Part shown: piece by piece, positions 50,601 through 63,163 of the stretch
Layout of the letters: the number at the start of each line of letters is the position of its first letter
Numbering within the stretch: the stretch's first letter is position 1
Assembly: GCA_036785705.1 (NCBI GenBank)
Contig: JAWUZG010000036.1
Span: 10,659,501-10,723,500, forward strand
DNA: 64,000 nt
Direction of reading: 5' to 3'
From: Acanthornis magna
Taxonomy: Eukaryota > Chordata > Aves > Passeriformes > Acanthizidae
The notes under the pieces: model-generated
Databases searched by the model: none
What the model saw: only the letters and a program-made list of their open reading frames with translations
Told to the model about the DNA's origin: nothing
Position numbers and translations under genes: made by a program

Positions 50601-53600
50601 AAGTTGTTTGTGCAGTCTTTCAGCATGTGCCGCCAGAACGGGATGGCACTGGGATGTTCCTCCACGTTCCCCCTCTCCCCAGAGGCAGGCTCCCTTTCCA
50701 CCACCAGCGCAGCACACATCCTCCCTCCCTCATCTGGGTTATCAGACAGACAATCCCAGTGTCAGGGATTGTGTTTTCCCTGCAGCTACCTGGTGCACAT
50801 TCTGTATTAGACAGCAGTGCTTCGAAATAGTGCAGGGCCAAATATTTCATTCATAATTACGCCCTGATTACGACATGAAGGTATATTATCATTACCGTAA
50901 ATTTCCAGTGACCTAGAAAAAAACAAATTAAATTAGTTTCTCAGAATGACACAAGAAAGACCAGTAGGGATTTTCCAACTGTTATGTTCTATTTTAACCC
51001 CAAATCCATCTGTCTTCTTTGCAAATTGACATTATGTATACAATGTTAGTCCATTTATATCCAACACCTTATTGCTTAGCAGAGGATTCCTGAAGGTTTT
51101 CTTGCAAAATACTTAACTGCCTGAGGCCCGGGAGAAATAAAACCCCTTTCTTTGTTTCCCAACTACTTCTAATGGGATGAGTAAACCCTTTAACTCTGGT
51201 AGTAGCTAACATACCAAGTCAGAGCTAATTATTTCCTGAAAAACAACTGATCTGTGTACATCAAATTCCAGCTTTCCTTAGAGCAGATACCTGGGGAAAG
51301 AAAGGCACTCCAAGAACAACACAAGGTGTCATCATAGTGTGAAAATGTGATTCAGTATAATTCATGGAGAAGGGAATCAAAAAAAGTACCTACTGACAAC
51401 CTGAATGATCATGAAAATGCCCCACCACCCATCTCCCTAAAAATATCTTCTAGAATTCCCAGTTTTCCTTTTCCTTGGGAACTCTGCAGGTGACTTTTAT
51501 TTACTTATTTACAAGGAATTCAGTTGAATGAAAGTTTGCTATTTTCTGCTGTCTCCACAAAAGGAAAAATGCCACCAAATCTCAGAAACCAGCAGCAAAG
51601 CAGCTGAGGCTTCCTGAGGGAGTCGAGACCAACCAGCTGTTGTGTGGCACGAGTTAGCTGGGCTGAGGCAGGACACAGGAGGGGACAGCATACATGGTAG
51701 ACCTCTGTCCCTGGCATCCTGGGATTCACATGGACTTGATTAGAACACTTACCCCAAGAGACACAGCTGCTGCATGTGAAGCATCTTTCTGAAATCCTTT
51801 CAGGGTGTCAGAGCTCGAATGCTGTCAGAGTGGTCTCAGGGGACAGCATCCCCGGTGGCACACCACTCAGGGAACGCTAGAGACATTTCCACAAGTGGCT
51901 GAAATCCCAACCAGTTCCACTAGAGGGTTATGCCGAAAGGACAAGCCTAAGCAGCAGCAGAAACAGGCAGTGTGCTCTGCCTCACAGCAGTGCTAATTGT
52001 CCTTGTCCAAATACAGGGGTACAGCCCTTCATTTACACCATTATTTTCTCTTGCAGGAGCAATTTAAGCATAAAACCCCTAAATGTTATCCTTTTCTCTG
52101 TCTGTGTCTCTGAGACTTCAAATCTCCCCCTACAAACATTTCTCAGCCTGAATTTGCTGCCTATGGAACACGAAAACTTGTCTGACACCAAGATATTAAA
52201 AGGAAGTGCTAAATGATGTCTCTTCCCCTCTGAAAAATGAAAGATCCATGTAAGATAAAATATATTTACATCATGAAAAAGGAATTATTGTAGAAAAGTG
52301 TGACCTAAATATCAGGCCACGTATAATAACCATGTAACTGATAAAGTGGTGGGTCCTGGTCAAGTAACATGCATCACCTCTACGTGTACATCTTGTCTGA
52401 ACAGGAACACTCAAAAGGGAGAGATCAGGTTTGAAGATAACCTTGTTTCTGCATCTAAAAAAACATTGCTGCAATTGCATCACAAACATTCTACTACTTT
52501 AAACAAAACATTAAAACCATAAAGACAAAAAAGTAATTGCAAATAAATCCCTATTATTTAGTTTCTCTCCCCACATCCTGCCATAATTTATCTGTTACCA
52601 TTCATCTATGTGTCAAGTTGTTACTTTTTTTTTTAATTTGGGATTGAAACTTGTCCAGAATTTAATCTCCTTTTTTTCTGTGATAATAATATGATTTTAA
52701 TTCTGAGATGCTCCAAGTACATTTTGGAATTTTTTTTTTTTAATAATAAGTTCAATGGAATCAACACTCTCATACTGTACTCTTACCACAATATCCTAGA
52801 ATAAGACAAGAATTGCCTTCTAATGTCCTGCTGCAGGATAAAAACAAAGTTTTTAGGAGGCTTAAAGAAGATCTTAAAAATTATGTATATCTTTAAACAA
52901 GATGGGATAAAAATAGTATATTTATTTCATTTTTAAGTGGTTCCAGACACTGAAAGTTACACTGTTGGTATGCTGTTATTTTCCTCAAAAGAGTCAGTTA
53001 CTTCACTTGCACTATTGAATTTTGGGATATTGCGGTCTGAGCCAAATAGCATACAGAGTCTGATGCTTAAATTACTCTCTCACTGTCTAGATTTGTTATG
53101 TCTTCATCTTTGAGATACTTCAGAATGAATTCTTTTAAGGATTTGTGTTTTACTAGTTGTGGGTTACTAAAGCATGCTTCAAAATTTTGTGGGTAAAGCA
53201 CTAACTGGGCTGTAGACTTTATTTCCGCCTAATGGATGTGAAATCAGTTTTGACTTAGGTCTTCTCAGGAATGTTTTTCTTTATTCTCTTTCCCTTTTAT
53301 TTTATCAATAGGCAAACTACACATGCATCAAAGGCCTCTAAGAAGAACCAAGTTATTGGAATTCATTCTTAGTCCTCAAGAGGTCTCTCTTATTTTGTGA
53401 ATACTTCATAGCTATAAGTCATGTTGGAGTAGTGAACGTTGTTTTAAAATAATAAGTTTTCAGATTTTCAATTGTTCCTCAAAACCTCCCTTACTATCTG
53501 TTTGCTGCTAAGAACCTTTTTAATTTTTTTTCTCTGCCAAAATACCATGAATACCAAAGGAAATCTAATAGCACAAATTTGGTTTGATTCTTTGCTCTAT

Positions 53601-56600
53601 AGTCCTCTCTAGAGGTTCTAATTATTCCATTATTTACCCCTCTGTCTTACATAAGCCTCTTTCTCTGACAATCACAGTTTCACAAAGTAGGCTACTTTTG
53701 GTTTTGTACTTTCACATCTCCTGGGGACAGCACAGCCCCATACCTTGCAGGCCTAAATTTCCTGGTTGGAAAATCTAGTGTTTCTGTAAAGGACATAGAC
53801 ATTCTCAAAATGCTAGATACTGGAATCCAGACCATATCAGACACCCCGCTTTCATTTAAAAAAAAGATTATTTGAAAAGTGTCATTGTTCTGCAGAAAGA
53901 TTTGAAAATGTGCTTGCCATCTAAGAAACCAGAAAGTAGGAAAGAAAGATAACTGAATTAAAAACTACTTATTCAAGTTGATTTGAGTCCAGGCTGGTGG
54001 GACATGTACATTCAGGATACTTGACCTTGGCAAGTGCTGGAAATACTGCACCCCACTGAGGTGAGGCACTCTGTAAAACAAAGACTCGTGAGAACCTCTG
54101 GTCAGGCATCCTCTAGTTAACCATTACTGTCGTCATCACAGAGGACCAGGGACCGGCTAAGCCTCACAGATTTGCTGTGATTTTCTACCTTACATAGAGA
54201 ATAGCACTGTTTTAATGTTCAGGCTAGAAGGCATTTGGGTGCTCTGACAGATAAATTTTCTGGCTTTTCCCATTTGCAGACATGGCCTTCTTTATATACC
54301 AAGCTGGAAATGATACTATGCTGCCTTTTCACCATCACCACCACAGACTTTCTTTTGGATACTGTGAAGGACGCCCAGAAAGTTCCATGAGCTCTGCAGG
54401 ATATGGTCAGTGAGTGAAGCACTGGAAACAGACTGAGTTTAGTCTGGGAAATTCGGACTTCTAAGATTGTGCAATCAGGGTGGAACTAAGACACTAGGAA
54501 CATGGAATACTTGGACTCTGGGCCAAACTACTGTCACCTTCTACTGCCTGTTAGGAAAGAAAGTAGAATAAACTTCATGAGTAAACCTCATAAATCTTTC
54601 ATTTTCAAAAAAAGAGAAAAATCAATCAATGGTAAATGTAAGAGGTATAAATAAAAAGTAGCCACCTAATATAGACCAAATCATCAATGTCCACATCTTA
54701 TGAAGCATTAATGAAACAACTTTTCTTTTAATAATCAGCTTTTCTCTATAATTTCACATTTTGAAACATGGGGCAAATCCAAGTACCTTTGCATGCATAA
54801 TGAGATAACATAACACAGAATCAAGAAAGAAGGGCCAGTGGAGACAGTTTTAGCTGAGACTTGGGGCTTATCCCTGCTGTCCCACAGGCTACCCATACGC
54901 CTTTGGGCATGTTGTTTTGTGCCTAAGCAAAGACACTTAATGTCATTTGTTAAGTCCAAGTGAACCCAGATTATCTGTACAAGGCTACCAGATGTGTTAC
55001 CACACACTTCTGGAGCAGCAGCTGGAGTTACATAGGATAGATACATCATCCAGAAAAATGGCTAAAGCCTTTTTCCTGCCTGTGCCTCTCAAACCCTCTC
55101 ATCTGAGATGCGGATGCTCTCCACGCTTACTCTTCCTGCTCCCACGATAGTCCTGTACAATGCCAAAACTTGTTAAGGACAAGCAAGCTCTCAGAGTCTG
55201 AGGCCACACAGACGTCCCTCCCACTCTGGTGGCAGAGGGGAACCAGAGCTGATCAGGTTGATCATGAGAAGAGGCAAGGGTCAGGGCAGACGTAAGAAAG
55301 CAGAAGCTCAAACCCAATCATTTGGCACTGCCCTGCAAACCTGTGACTAAACTTGCTACCTGGTGTAGAGAAAATGCACCTCTTTTCCCACACATCCGGG
55401 GAGAAAGGGTACTGTACTCTAAGGACTGGCAGTCTGGATATGCATCTTTCTATCCATGACTTGTGACTCCTCAAGTCACCTCGTGGTCAAGTGTAGAAGA
55501 AAGTATATGCAAACTAACCACATTAGTGGACAGAACAGGATCTACAGGGATCACTGGACCCCCTTCCTCAGGGACTTTAGGAGAACGCCGATTTTAGTGC
55601 TACTGAAAGGAGACAACTCCCACAGTATGTATTGTGAAGCCAGCAAACTCTAAGTAATCCATGCAGGGCTCCCACTGCAAAGAAATTTACATAATAAGTT
55701 CCAAAAGAAAGAATAAATTATCCTGGGCCCTTCATCCTTCCCATACTGCTAGCTAATATTTGTGTTTATTCCGTAAAAGTCTGACTTCAAAAGAAGACTT
55801 TAGATGGCCTGCAGATATCACTATCTAGCACTGCAGCAGGACAAGTCTACAGAGGTACATGCAGTGCCCTGTACTTAATATAGCCCAACAGTTTCAATTT
55901 ATACTAAAATATAATTTTGGAAATTCACTGTTGATTTTGTGATAGCAAAACTGTGTTATTTAACGGACTGAAAATTTTGATGACCTGTAAAGAGATGTGG
56001 TACATGTGTGATGAAGCTCCAGATCCTGAAACATTCTCCTTTTCTGCTCATAAAATAAAGCAGCTCACCATAACTGGGAAAAGTGCTTTTCTTTGCTTCC
56101 ATGATAGCAATGACCTTAACTTCCCCAAAATTGACCTTAACTTCCCCAAAATTCTTTGCCACGGTTAGTCACATTTAGATCATCATTTTTGCTGATATCC
56201 AGTTCATTTCTCTTCTCACCACCATGTGTAAGGCAGTACTGGAAGGTGATATTTGGACCATTTGCAGTTTACCAACACTTAGCATGTAGGACAATTTTGA
56301 TAATGTCCCAGTTAGCTGGCACTGACTAAACAGCAGTCTAAAATCCATTTGGTTCCATTAATATCTGAAAGTAAACCATTTAAACTGATCCTCTTCCTTG
56401 ATGGGCAATAAAGTAAATATAAACCTCACAATAAGAAGTTAATGATCTGTCCCTAACAAGGCTGTAACTTTGACGCACTCAAGCACCTACTCTTAGACTA
56501 GAAACAAGACCCATTACATCACCAGATACACTCATCGAGCTGGAAATTGTCCATTTGTTACCCTTTCTGCCTTGCTATATTCAGCTTGTCACAGTTGGCT

Positions 56601-59600
56601 ATCACACTTAACAGTGATTTTTTTTTTCCATTAAGCTCCAATCCAGGACCTACAGTCAAACACAACCTTTTTTGGATTAGAGAGTTATGTGACTCCACAC
56701 TTCCAAATAATCAGATATGCCCTTCACATCAACCCTAATAGAATCAAACTAACAAGAAGAAACACAAAGTAATAGCAAAAATTGACTTAATTTTCACTGT
56801 AGTTATTTACAAACTGTCTGTCCTCACTTTATCTTTGGTTTAGTCTCCAGTCCTGGTTCAGCTGCAACTGATTGCCAACTGACATGTCTCTTGAAATTTG
56901 CCATACAAAATGTCCCAGACCTTAAAAGCACAATACCCACACATAACGCTGCCATTCCTAAAGCGCTATGCTCCGCATCTATAATTACAACTTAAAAATT
57001 TGAAGTTTTGTCATCAAGAATGACATAACTTCACTTGGCAGAGTTGTGGAAGGAGAAAAGGCAATTTGCCTGTCAGGAAGATGGGCAAGAGCCATTCTGC
57101 ATTTAACACACAACTTAAGACAGCCAAAGGTTGAAATGGCCTTCCAGGGACTCTTCTGCCTGACAGCTATTCTCCCTCCCTCCCACTATGCCACTTCTTA
57201 CACCTTTATGTGGAAATGGGTTTTCTAGATCTGGTGGTGCTGTCTTTCTGGCATTTTATTACAATAGTAGCATCCTAAGAACTGCTTAGAGCAGGTTTCC
57301 CACAATAATTACATTTTCTTTCCCTTTAAAAATATTTTTTTAAGTTTTCAGAAATTCATTTAGAATCTGTGTCAGAATTCCTGTTGCTGTTGAAAATACT
57401 GCAGTCCCAACACAGTGAGAGACTTTTTCTGCCCTAGAAATTCCATAGTCTGTTGCACATTTCTCGTTGGTTTACATTGTCTAGAACTATACAGAGGAGT
57501 ATCTCATCAACAAACTAATAAAGCAATAACGGATCAGTAGGCTCCTTTATAATTTTTTATTTCACTTCCTCAGATAGTTAATGTTTTTAAGAGTTTCCTT
57601 ACAGTTTTTTCCAAAACCACTTTCTACCGGAATTTTGCACTTTTGTCCAAGTTTTCAATAACCCGGAAAGTTTTGCAACTTGTTTAACAACCTGTTTTCA
57701 TTCCACTCACACATTAAACCTCGTCTTGCCACACCACATCCCTTCTGCAATGGGTACTGGATAATAAGACTTGCTGCAGTTCCTCAGTGCTGGTCCATGG
57801 TACTGCCAAGAAAATATCTTTGGAGTGTCTAAGACAGCTTGTCCTGTTTGGACTTCCAATAAGAGGTAAGTAATCATCAAACTGTAGAGGGATTCACTTC
57901 CTGAATCACCAAAAAAAATGGTAAGGAAGGGGTCAGTTTGGGTCATATCACGTATATGTCAATTTTATCCAACCTAAAATATGAATGACACCCGTCTGTA
58001 TGACCTTTCTGCAGTATGAGCCAGAAAGAACAGTTTTGCCAGTGTCATTACGATCCCCACTACCTCTTTATCCAACCCATTGCCCATCACCTGGAAACAC
58101 ACATAACCTCTTAGGTCAACTTAACAAAAAAGAAAAAACAACTGTTAAACAAACCTGTATTCATCTGATAAGCACAACACTCCCCAATGGCATGCAATGC
58201 AAGTTCTATAGTCTCACTGATGGGTAGGAATAATTTCAGTGTAATAGCATACATATCCAATACCCAATATTAGAATTCAGTTCACATATTTTAAAGCTTA
58301 GCTTTATCAGCAATTAGTTTGCTGGTTTTTCACAAGAAGTCTTGGTTAAATCAAGAAATTAACTTTTGCAATACAACTTTTTGTGCTACTTTTTGCTGAG
58401 AAACAGCACATGAAATTTCTACGGGAAGGGTTGTTGAAGGACCACGTTGTCTATACTTTTAAAAAAAAATGGAGGGAAAGCTTTGCAAATGGAATAATGC
58501 AATGGTACTCAGAAAAGTCCTTAAAATCTAAATATCTGAGATGCAAAGGGGAGCCTACGCAAAATTGCAGTTTTCCAGAAACAGGTCCTTCTTTTTGTGA
58601 TAATCAGTGCAATTAGATGGGAACAAAGCAAGGTAACAAGTCTTCTCTCCTACCAGAAGAGGACGTTCTATCTTTATTTGAGTACTTCTCTGTGGGAGAG
58701 GCCAGTTGTGTGAGAAACTGAATGGGATGATGCATACATACATCCAGGACCACAGGAGGGTGTCCGAGCCTTTTTCTGCTCCCTTGAATGTTAGATTGAT
58801 GATTGCCAGGATAGGCCTTCCCATTTTCACTTGATCAAAATCCAGATCCCTTCCAAATAACGAGTTTTGGCCTGAAGTCCTATCTACAACCGTGAAAACT
58901 TTATTGCAGACATGCTCCTTATCAAAGAGGGGGTTCCAAGCTGGTCCATTCCTCATACAGGCAATCATTCTTCTGTTAAGAGGCAACCCATTGAGGGAAA
59001 AAGCATAAAAGGTAATAAATTATAGTACTACAGTGAATACTGACTTATCACAAAATAAATATTCCACGTATGTATACGTATGTGTGTGTCTATGTATTTG
59101 TGTGTGTGTGTATGTTAATAGCACACACTAGTAACTTGCAGATTATTTTTCCTTCTTCTCAATATTTTGCTGCTATTTTGCTCAGAAGCCAGCCACTTAA
59201 TATTTTGGCTTATGAAGTTTGCTGCAGCTATAGCTATATTAGAAGTAGGACAGAAATACATAAATCAAGAGCCAAATCAGAACTTTCTGAAAGTCTGAAA
59301 TGTTAGAATATAAGGGGTTTTTTTAAAGGCTCTATTATTCCAAGATCAGGGCCAGCTGCGAAGATTGGATTCACATCCAAAAGCCTATATTAAAATGCAT
59401 ACACTTCTTGGTAGAAAGAAGTTTTGGAACCTGTCAGACTGAAAACAACACTCTTTTCTTGTGCTGCCTGAAAATTCAGTTACAGATTGACCCTATGGGT
59501 TTTTCTGGTAATTTAAATATGATTGTTGGCAAAGCAGAAAGTGGTGGGGGATTCATAAATAGTGGCACACACAGTGAGAAAGAAGAAAGCATTTCTGATT

Positions 59601-59971
59601 ACATAATATATCCCTGACATGTTATTACTAACCCAATATTTTAAAAAACTAAAAAAAAAAAAAAAAAAAAAGAAAGAAAAGAGAAAACAATGAAAGAAAC
59701 AGCAGCTGTTTCTATGTGATGTCAGAGAACAGGTGTGATACAAATCTCCATACCAGCGCAATCATATTGATCTCCTGATGATGCACGCATGAAGCACATG
59801 TGCAAACCTTATCGACCCATTCAGCATTTCATTTCCAGGAACACGGCCTGAAAACGCCTCTCTATAACTGAAAACATTATCAGGATAAACAGCGCATTGG
59901 CCAATTACTAAAAAACATACACAAATGGAACATGGGAAGGTGAGCCTGACCCCGCAGCACACCCGGCAGTC
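44696..59971. other. Intergenic; low-complexity tracts and possible conserved block at 44760-45150
   Basis: No gene recognised. Includes a purine-rich AAG tract at 45745-45830, an A-run followed by G12 at 48588-48615, a GC-richer patch at 47740-47990, a 21-bp tandem duplication at 56111-56152, a TG/TATG-rich tract at 59066-59115 and an A-run at 59651-59671. The sequence 44760-45150 looks unusually complex for the region and may be a conserved non-coding element. Confidence 0.55.
56111..56152. repeat. Perfect 21-bp tandem duplication
   Basis: A 21-bp unit starting 'tgaccttaacttcccc' occurs at 56111-56131 and 56132-56152 without mismatch. The unit contains TGACCTT, a nuclear-receptor half-site-like word. 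Probably a recent slippage duplication. Confidence 0.95.
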
Positions 59972-61245
59972 GTGCAGTGCCAGACCGGACCAGACCGGAC
60001 CATGCAGTGCCGGGCTGTGCAGTGCCGGGCTGGGCTGTGCAGTGCCGGGCTGTGCAGTGCCGGGCTGTGCAGTGCCGGGCTGGGCTGTGCCGGGCTGGGC
60101 TGGGCAGTGCCGGGCTGTGCAGTGCCGGGCTGGGCTGTGCAGTGCCGGGCTGGGCTGTGCCGGGCTGGGCAGTGCAGTGCCGGGCTTGGCTGGGCTGGGC
60201 AGTGCCGGGCTGGGCAGTGCCGGGCTGGGCTGTGCAGTGCCGGGCTGTGCAGTGCCGGGCTGGGCTGTGCCGGGCTGGGCTGTGCCGGGCTGGGCTGGGC
60301 AGTGCCGGGCTGTGCAGTGCCGGGCTGGGCTGTGCAGTGCCGGGCTGGGCTGTGCCGGGCTGGGCAGTGCAGTGCCGGGCTTGGCTGGGCTGGGCAGTGC
60401 CGGGCTGGGCAGTGCCGGGCTGGGCTGTGCAGTGCCGGGCTGGGCAGTGCCGGGCTTGGCTGGGCTGGGCAGTGCCGGGCCGGGCTGGGCAGTGCCGGGC
60501 TGGGCTGTGCAGTGCCGGGCTGGGCAGTGCCGGGCTTGGCTGGGCTGGGCAGTGCCGGGCCGGGCTGGGCAGTGCCGGGCTGGGCAGTGCCGGGCTGGGC
60601 AGGGCCGGGCCGGGCTGGGCTGTGCAGTGCCGGGCTGGGCTGTGCACTGCCGGGCTAGGCTGGGCAGTGCCGGGCTAGGCTGGGCAGTGCCGGGCTGGGC
60701 AGTGCCGGGCTGGGCAGTGCCGGGCTGGGCTGTGCAGTGCCAGGCTGGGCAGGGCCGGGCCGGGCTGGGCAGTGCCGGGCTGGGCTGGGCAGTGCCAGGG
60801 TGGGCTGTGCAGTGCCGGGCCGGGCTGGGCTGGGCAGTGCCGGGCTGGGCAGTGCCGGGCTGGGCTGGGCAGTGCCGGGCTGGGCTGTGCAGTGCCAGGG
60901 TGGGCTGTGCAGTGCCAGGCTGGGCAGGGCCGGGCCGGGCTAGGCTGTGCAGTGCCAGGCTGGGCAGGGCCGGGCCGGGCTGGGCTGTGCAGTGCCGGGC
61001 TGGGCTGGGCAGTGCCGGGCTGGGCAGTGCCAGGGTGGGCTGTGCAGTGCCGGGCTGGGCTGGGCTGGGCAGTGCCGGGCTGGGCTGGGCAGTGCCGGGC
61101 CGGGCTGGGCAGTGCCGGGCTAGGCTGGGCAGTGCCGGGCTGGGCTGTGCAGTGTCGGGCTGGGCTGGGCAGTGCCAGGGTGGGCTGTGCAGTGCCGGGC
61201 CGGGCTGGGCTGTGCAGTGCCGGGCTGGGCTGGGCAGTGCCGGGC
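59972..61245. repeat. GC-rich minisatellite in strict 5-bp register
   Basis: About 1.27 kb built from 5-bp words nearly all ending in GC (CGGGC, TGGGC, TGTGC, AGTGC, and rarer TTGGC, TAGGC, AGGGC). Words join into 15-, 20- and 25-bp units, and these into larger duplications: 60091-60245 recurs about 195 bp downstream, and 60421-60505 about 80 bp downstream. The array opens with two copies of 'cagaccggac'. The G-rich strand (+) carries clusters of GGG runs, including four in GGGCTGGG style at 61052-61069, compatible with G-quadruplex formation. Very long open frames on both strands here are artefacts of the lack of stop-forming words. Confidence 0.97.
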
Positions 61246-61759
61246 TGACCAGAGCCGAGCGGGCAGGGCCGTGCTGCCTCCGGAGCTGTGCAGCGGCTGT
61301 GGCCGCAGCTCCGCGGGGACAGGCGCGGGGGACCGCGAGAGGGGCACCCGGGGGCGCGGGCGGCAAAGGCAGTCAGGCCTCCGGACCCTCTCCTGGGGGA
61401 GCTACGCGCCCCGAGCCCGCTGCGCTGCCCTCGTCTCTGGGCTAGGCCGTGGCCGGGACGGCGGCAGCGGCCCCGGAGCACCTTGCGCCCGGCTCCGCCG
61501 GCCGGGACCCGTCCCCGGCGCGGGCAGGGCCGGCCCGGGGGCCGGGGGCGCTCGGGCGCTGCCGCTGCGCGCCGCCGCCGGTAGAGGGCACTACGCAACC
61601 CCGCATGAGCGCGGCTCCGGCAGCCGGCGGCAGGGGCGGGGGGCAGGGGGAGAGTGGCACCAATTTGGGAAAAGATTAAAAAGGATGTGGAGTCCTGGAG
61701 CTTCTGAAGTGCTCAAAATGCCCGGGCGATGCTCAGGACGAGGATCATAACAATAATAA

Positions 61760-61760
<1 letters not shown>

Positions 61761-61802
<42 letters not shown>
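61761..61802. repeat. A42 homopolymer
   Basis: Uninterrupted A-run within the promoter region, preceded by 'caataataac'. No retroposon body is attached upstream. Length may be inexact in the assembly. Confidence 0.95.
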
Positions 61803-61804
<2 letters not shown>

Positions 61805-61982
61805 AAAAAAATGCAGAGAGGTCAATCATTTACCAGTCTGCTCCTTAATGCGTGTGACCGCAGGTGGTACCGAGGGACATTGTGATTCATGCCCACTTTC
61901 AAAGCGGGACCAGGGCCCGGCCTGAGGCACCCAAACAACTGTCTTCTAATATTAGCACGGCTGTATTTCTGGATCTATTATA

Positions 61983-62023
61983 GTCTGTCCAGACAGATCC
62001 CATTGTAATGGGATCTTTTATTA
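61983..62023. promoter_or_regulatory. Inverted SMAD boxes followed by two overlapping palindromes
   Basis: 61983-61994 reads GTCTGTCCAGAC: CAGAC SMAD boxes on both strands with a 2-bp spacer. At once follows a 10-bp inverted repeat, agatcccatt / aatgggatct (61995-62016), and then atctttt / aaaagat, overlapping its end. FST is a known activin/SMAD target, so a SMAD role is plausible. The dyads could be factor sites or a structured RNA if transcribed. Inference only. Confidence 0.55.
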
Positions 62024-62296
62024 AAAGATTAGCACTATCTCCTGCAGTTGGTGGAAAAAAATCTGTTATCACTGAGTTATTTGCAGTTGTGGGGAGGGGG
62101 CAGTCGGGAGGGGGTGGCGGGGGGCGGGAGCGGGGAGGAGGGGTGTGGGGAGGGCCGGGCGGAGGGCGCGGGCGGCCGCGGCGCACCGGCCCCTGACCCG
62201 GCACTGTCCGGGCATTCCTGTCTGCATACTTCGCAGTCTGTTGTGCTTTGGTGGCTCAGAAAAGCGAAAGAATCGAAATTTAAAAGGCAGCTTTTG

Positions 62297-62306
62297 AATA
62301 AACAAT
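62297..62306 (+). promoter_or_regulatory. Forkhead-type motif AATAAACAAT
   Basis: The sequence holds the ATAAACA forkhead core about 990 bp upstream of the FST start codon, within an AT-rich stretch (62210-62460) between CpG-dense blocks. Forkhead factors such as FOXL2 control FST in mammals; binding here is inferred. Confidence 0.4.
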
Positions 62307-62896
62307 ACCATTTTCCGTTAAGTAATCGTTTTGTATAAAAGGAAATATCGCCTACTCAGTTTCATTCAGCGGTGCCAAAAAATGTTATAAATGAGAGACC
62401 GCCAACTTTTCTAAGGGGAGAATAATGCCAGACTGTGCTTAATAAACTAGTGCCCTAGAAGTTCATTATCGATGTTGCAATCTTTTCTGATTCTGAAAGG
62501 AGACCGCCTACGTCGCCCCCGTCCCCGTCTCGTCCTCCCGGGCTCTCCCAGTGAAAAGCGTATCGCTCGGGAACGGCCCTAGGTATTAAACTTTTAGTCG
62601 GTTCTGTCTTTTGGGTTTTTTGTTTTTTCGGGTTCGGGGCCGGTCGATCGGGTTCTGGGGCCGAGCCGTCTGTCCGCCAGCCCGCCGCCTCCCGCCCGCC
62701 GGAGGTGCGGGCAGTGCGATGTCTCCTCCGCAGCCACCTCGCGCGGGGACCGCGCCCGCGGAGCCGAGTCCGGGCGGGCGGGCGCCGCTCCGCGCCCCGG
62801 CAGCACCCCCATCCCGCCGGCGGGGCCAGGGCGCCCCTGGGGCAGCCGCGACCCCCCGCGGGCAGCGGCTTGCGCGGCCGCGGCGGCTCCGCGGCG

Positions 62897-62926
62897 GGGG
62901 CCGGGGCCGGGGCCGGGGCCGGGGCC
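62897..62926 (+). repeat. (GGGGCC)5 hexanucleotide run
   Basis: Five perfect GGGGCC units preceded by an extra G, in the CpG island about 370 bp upstream of the FST start codon. The G-strand can form quadruplexes. The same unit is the expansion-prone repeat of human C9orf72; here it is short. Confidence 0.95.
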
Positions 62927-63149
62927 GCTGCCGCCGCTGCCCCCGCCGGCCGCTCCGCCGCTCGGGGCTGGCGTGGGGCTGCGCGGGTGCGCGCCTGTGT
63001 GTGTGTGCACCTAGAGCGGATAATTGGAGAGGGTTTCCAGAAGGTGGAAAATGTCACCTGATTCACACTGAACTTTTTAAATCTCCCCACCCCCGAGCAG
63101 ACACACACACACATTAGGAGACCGCCCACCGCAGACAGCTAGGACCCCC

Positions 63150-63163
63150 GTATAGATTTAAAG
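63150..63163 (+). promoter_or_regulatory. FST: TATA-like box of FST
   Basis: 'gtatagatttaaag' lies about 135 bp upstream of the FST start codon, placing a start site near 63180-63190 and a 5' UTR of roughly 105 bp. A TGACGT cAMP-response half-site is at 63183-63188. Position and sequence fit a TATA function, but no transcript evidence is available. Confidence 0.5.

Noticed and set aside
59762..61366. 534-residue minus-strand open frame and overlapping 506-residue + frame
   Set aside because: They lie in the 5-bp-phased minisatellite, which cannot form stop codons in most frames; the products are pure AQPGT- or AVPGW-type repeats without a domain.
61172..61750. 192-residue + frame upstream of FST
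   Set aside because: Begins in the minisatellite and runs into the CpG island; composition explains it.
62455..63129. 224-residue minus frame in the CpG island
   Set aside because: Arg/Ala/Pro-rich product expected from GC-rich DNA; antisense to the FST promoter, with no domain.
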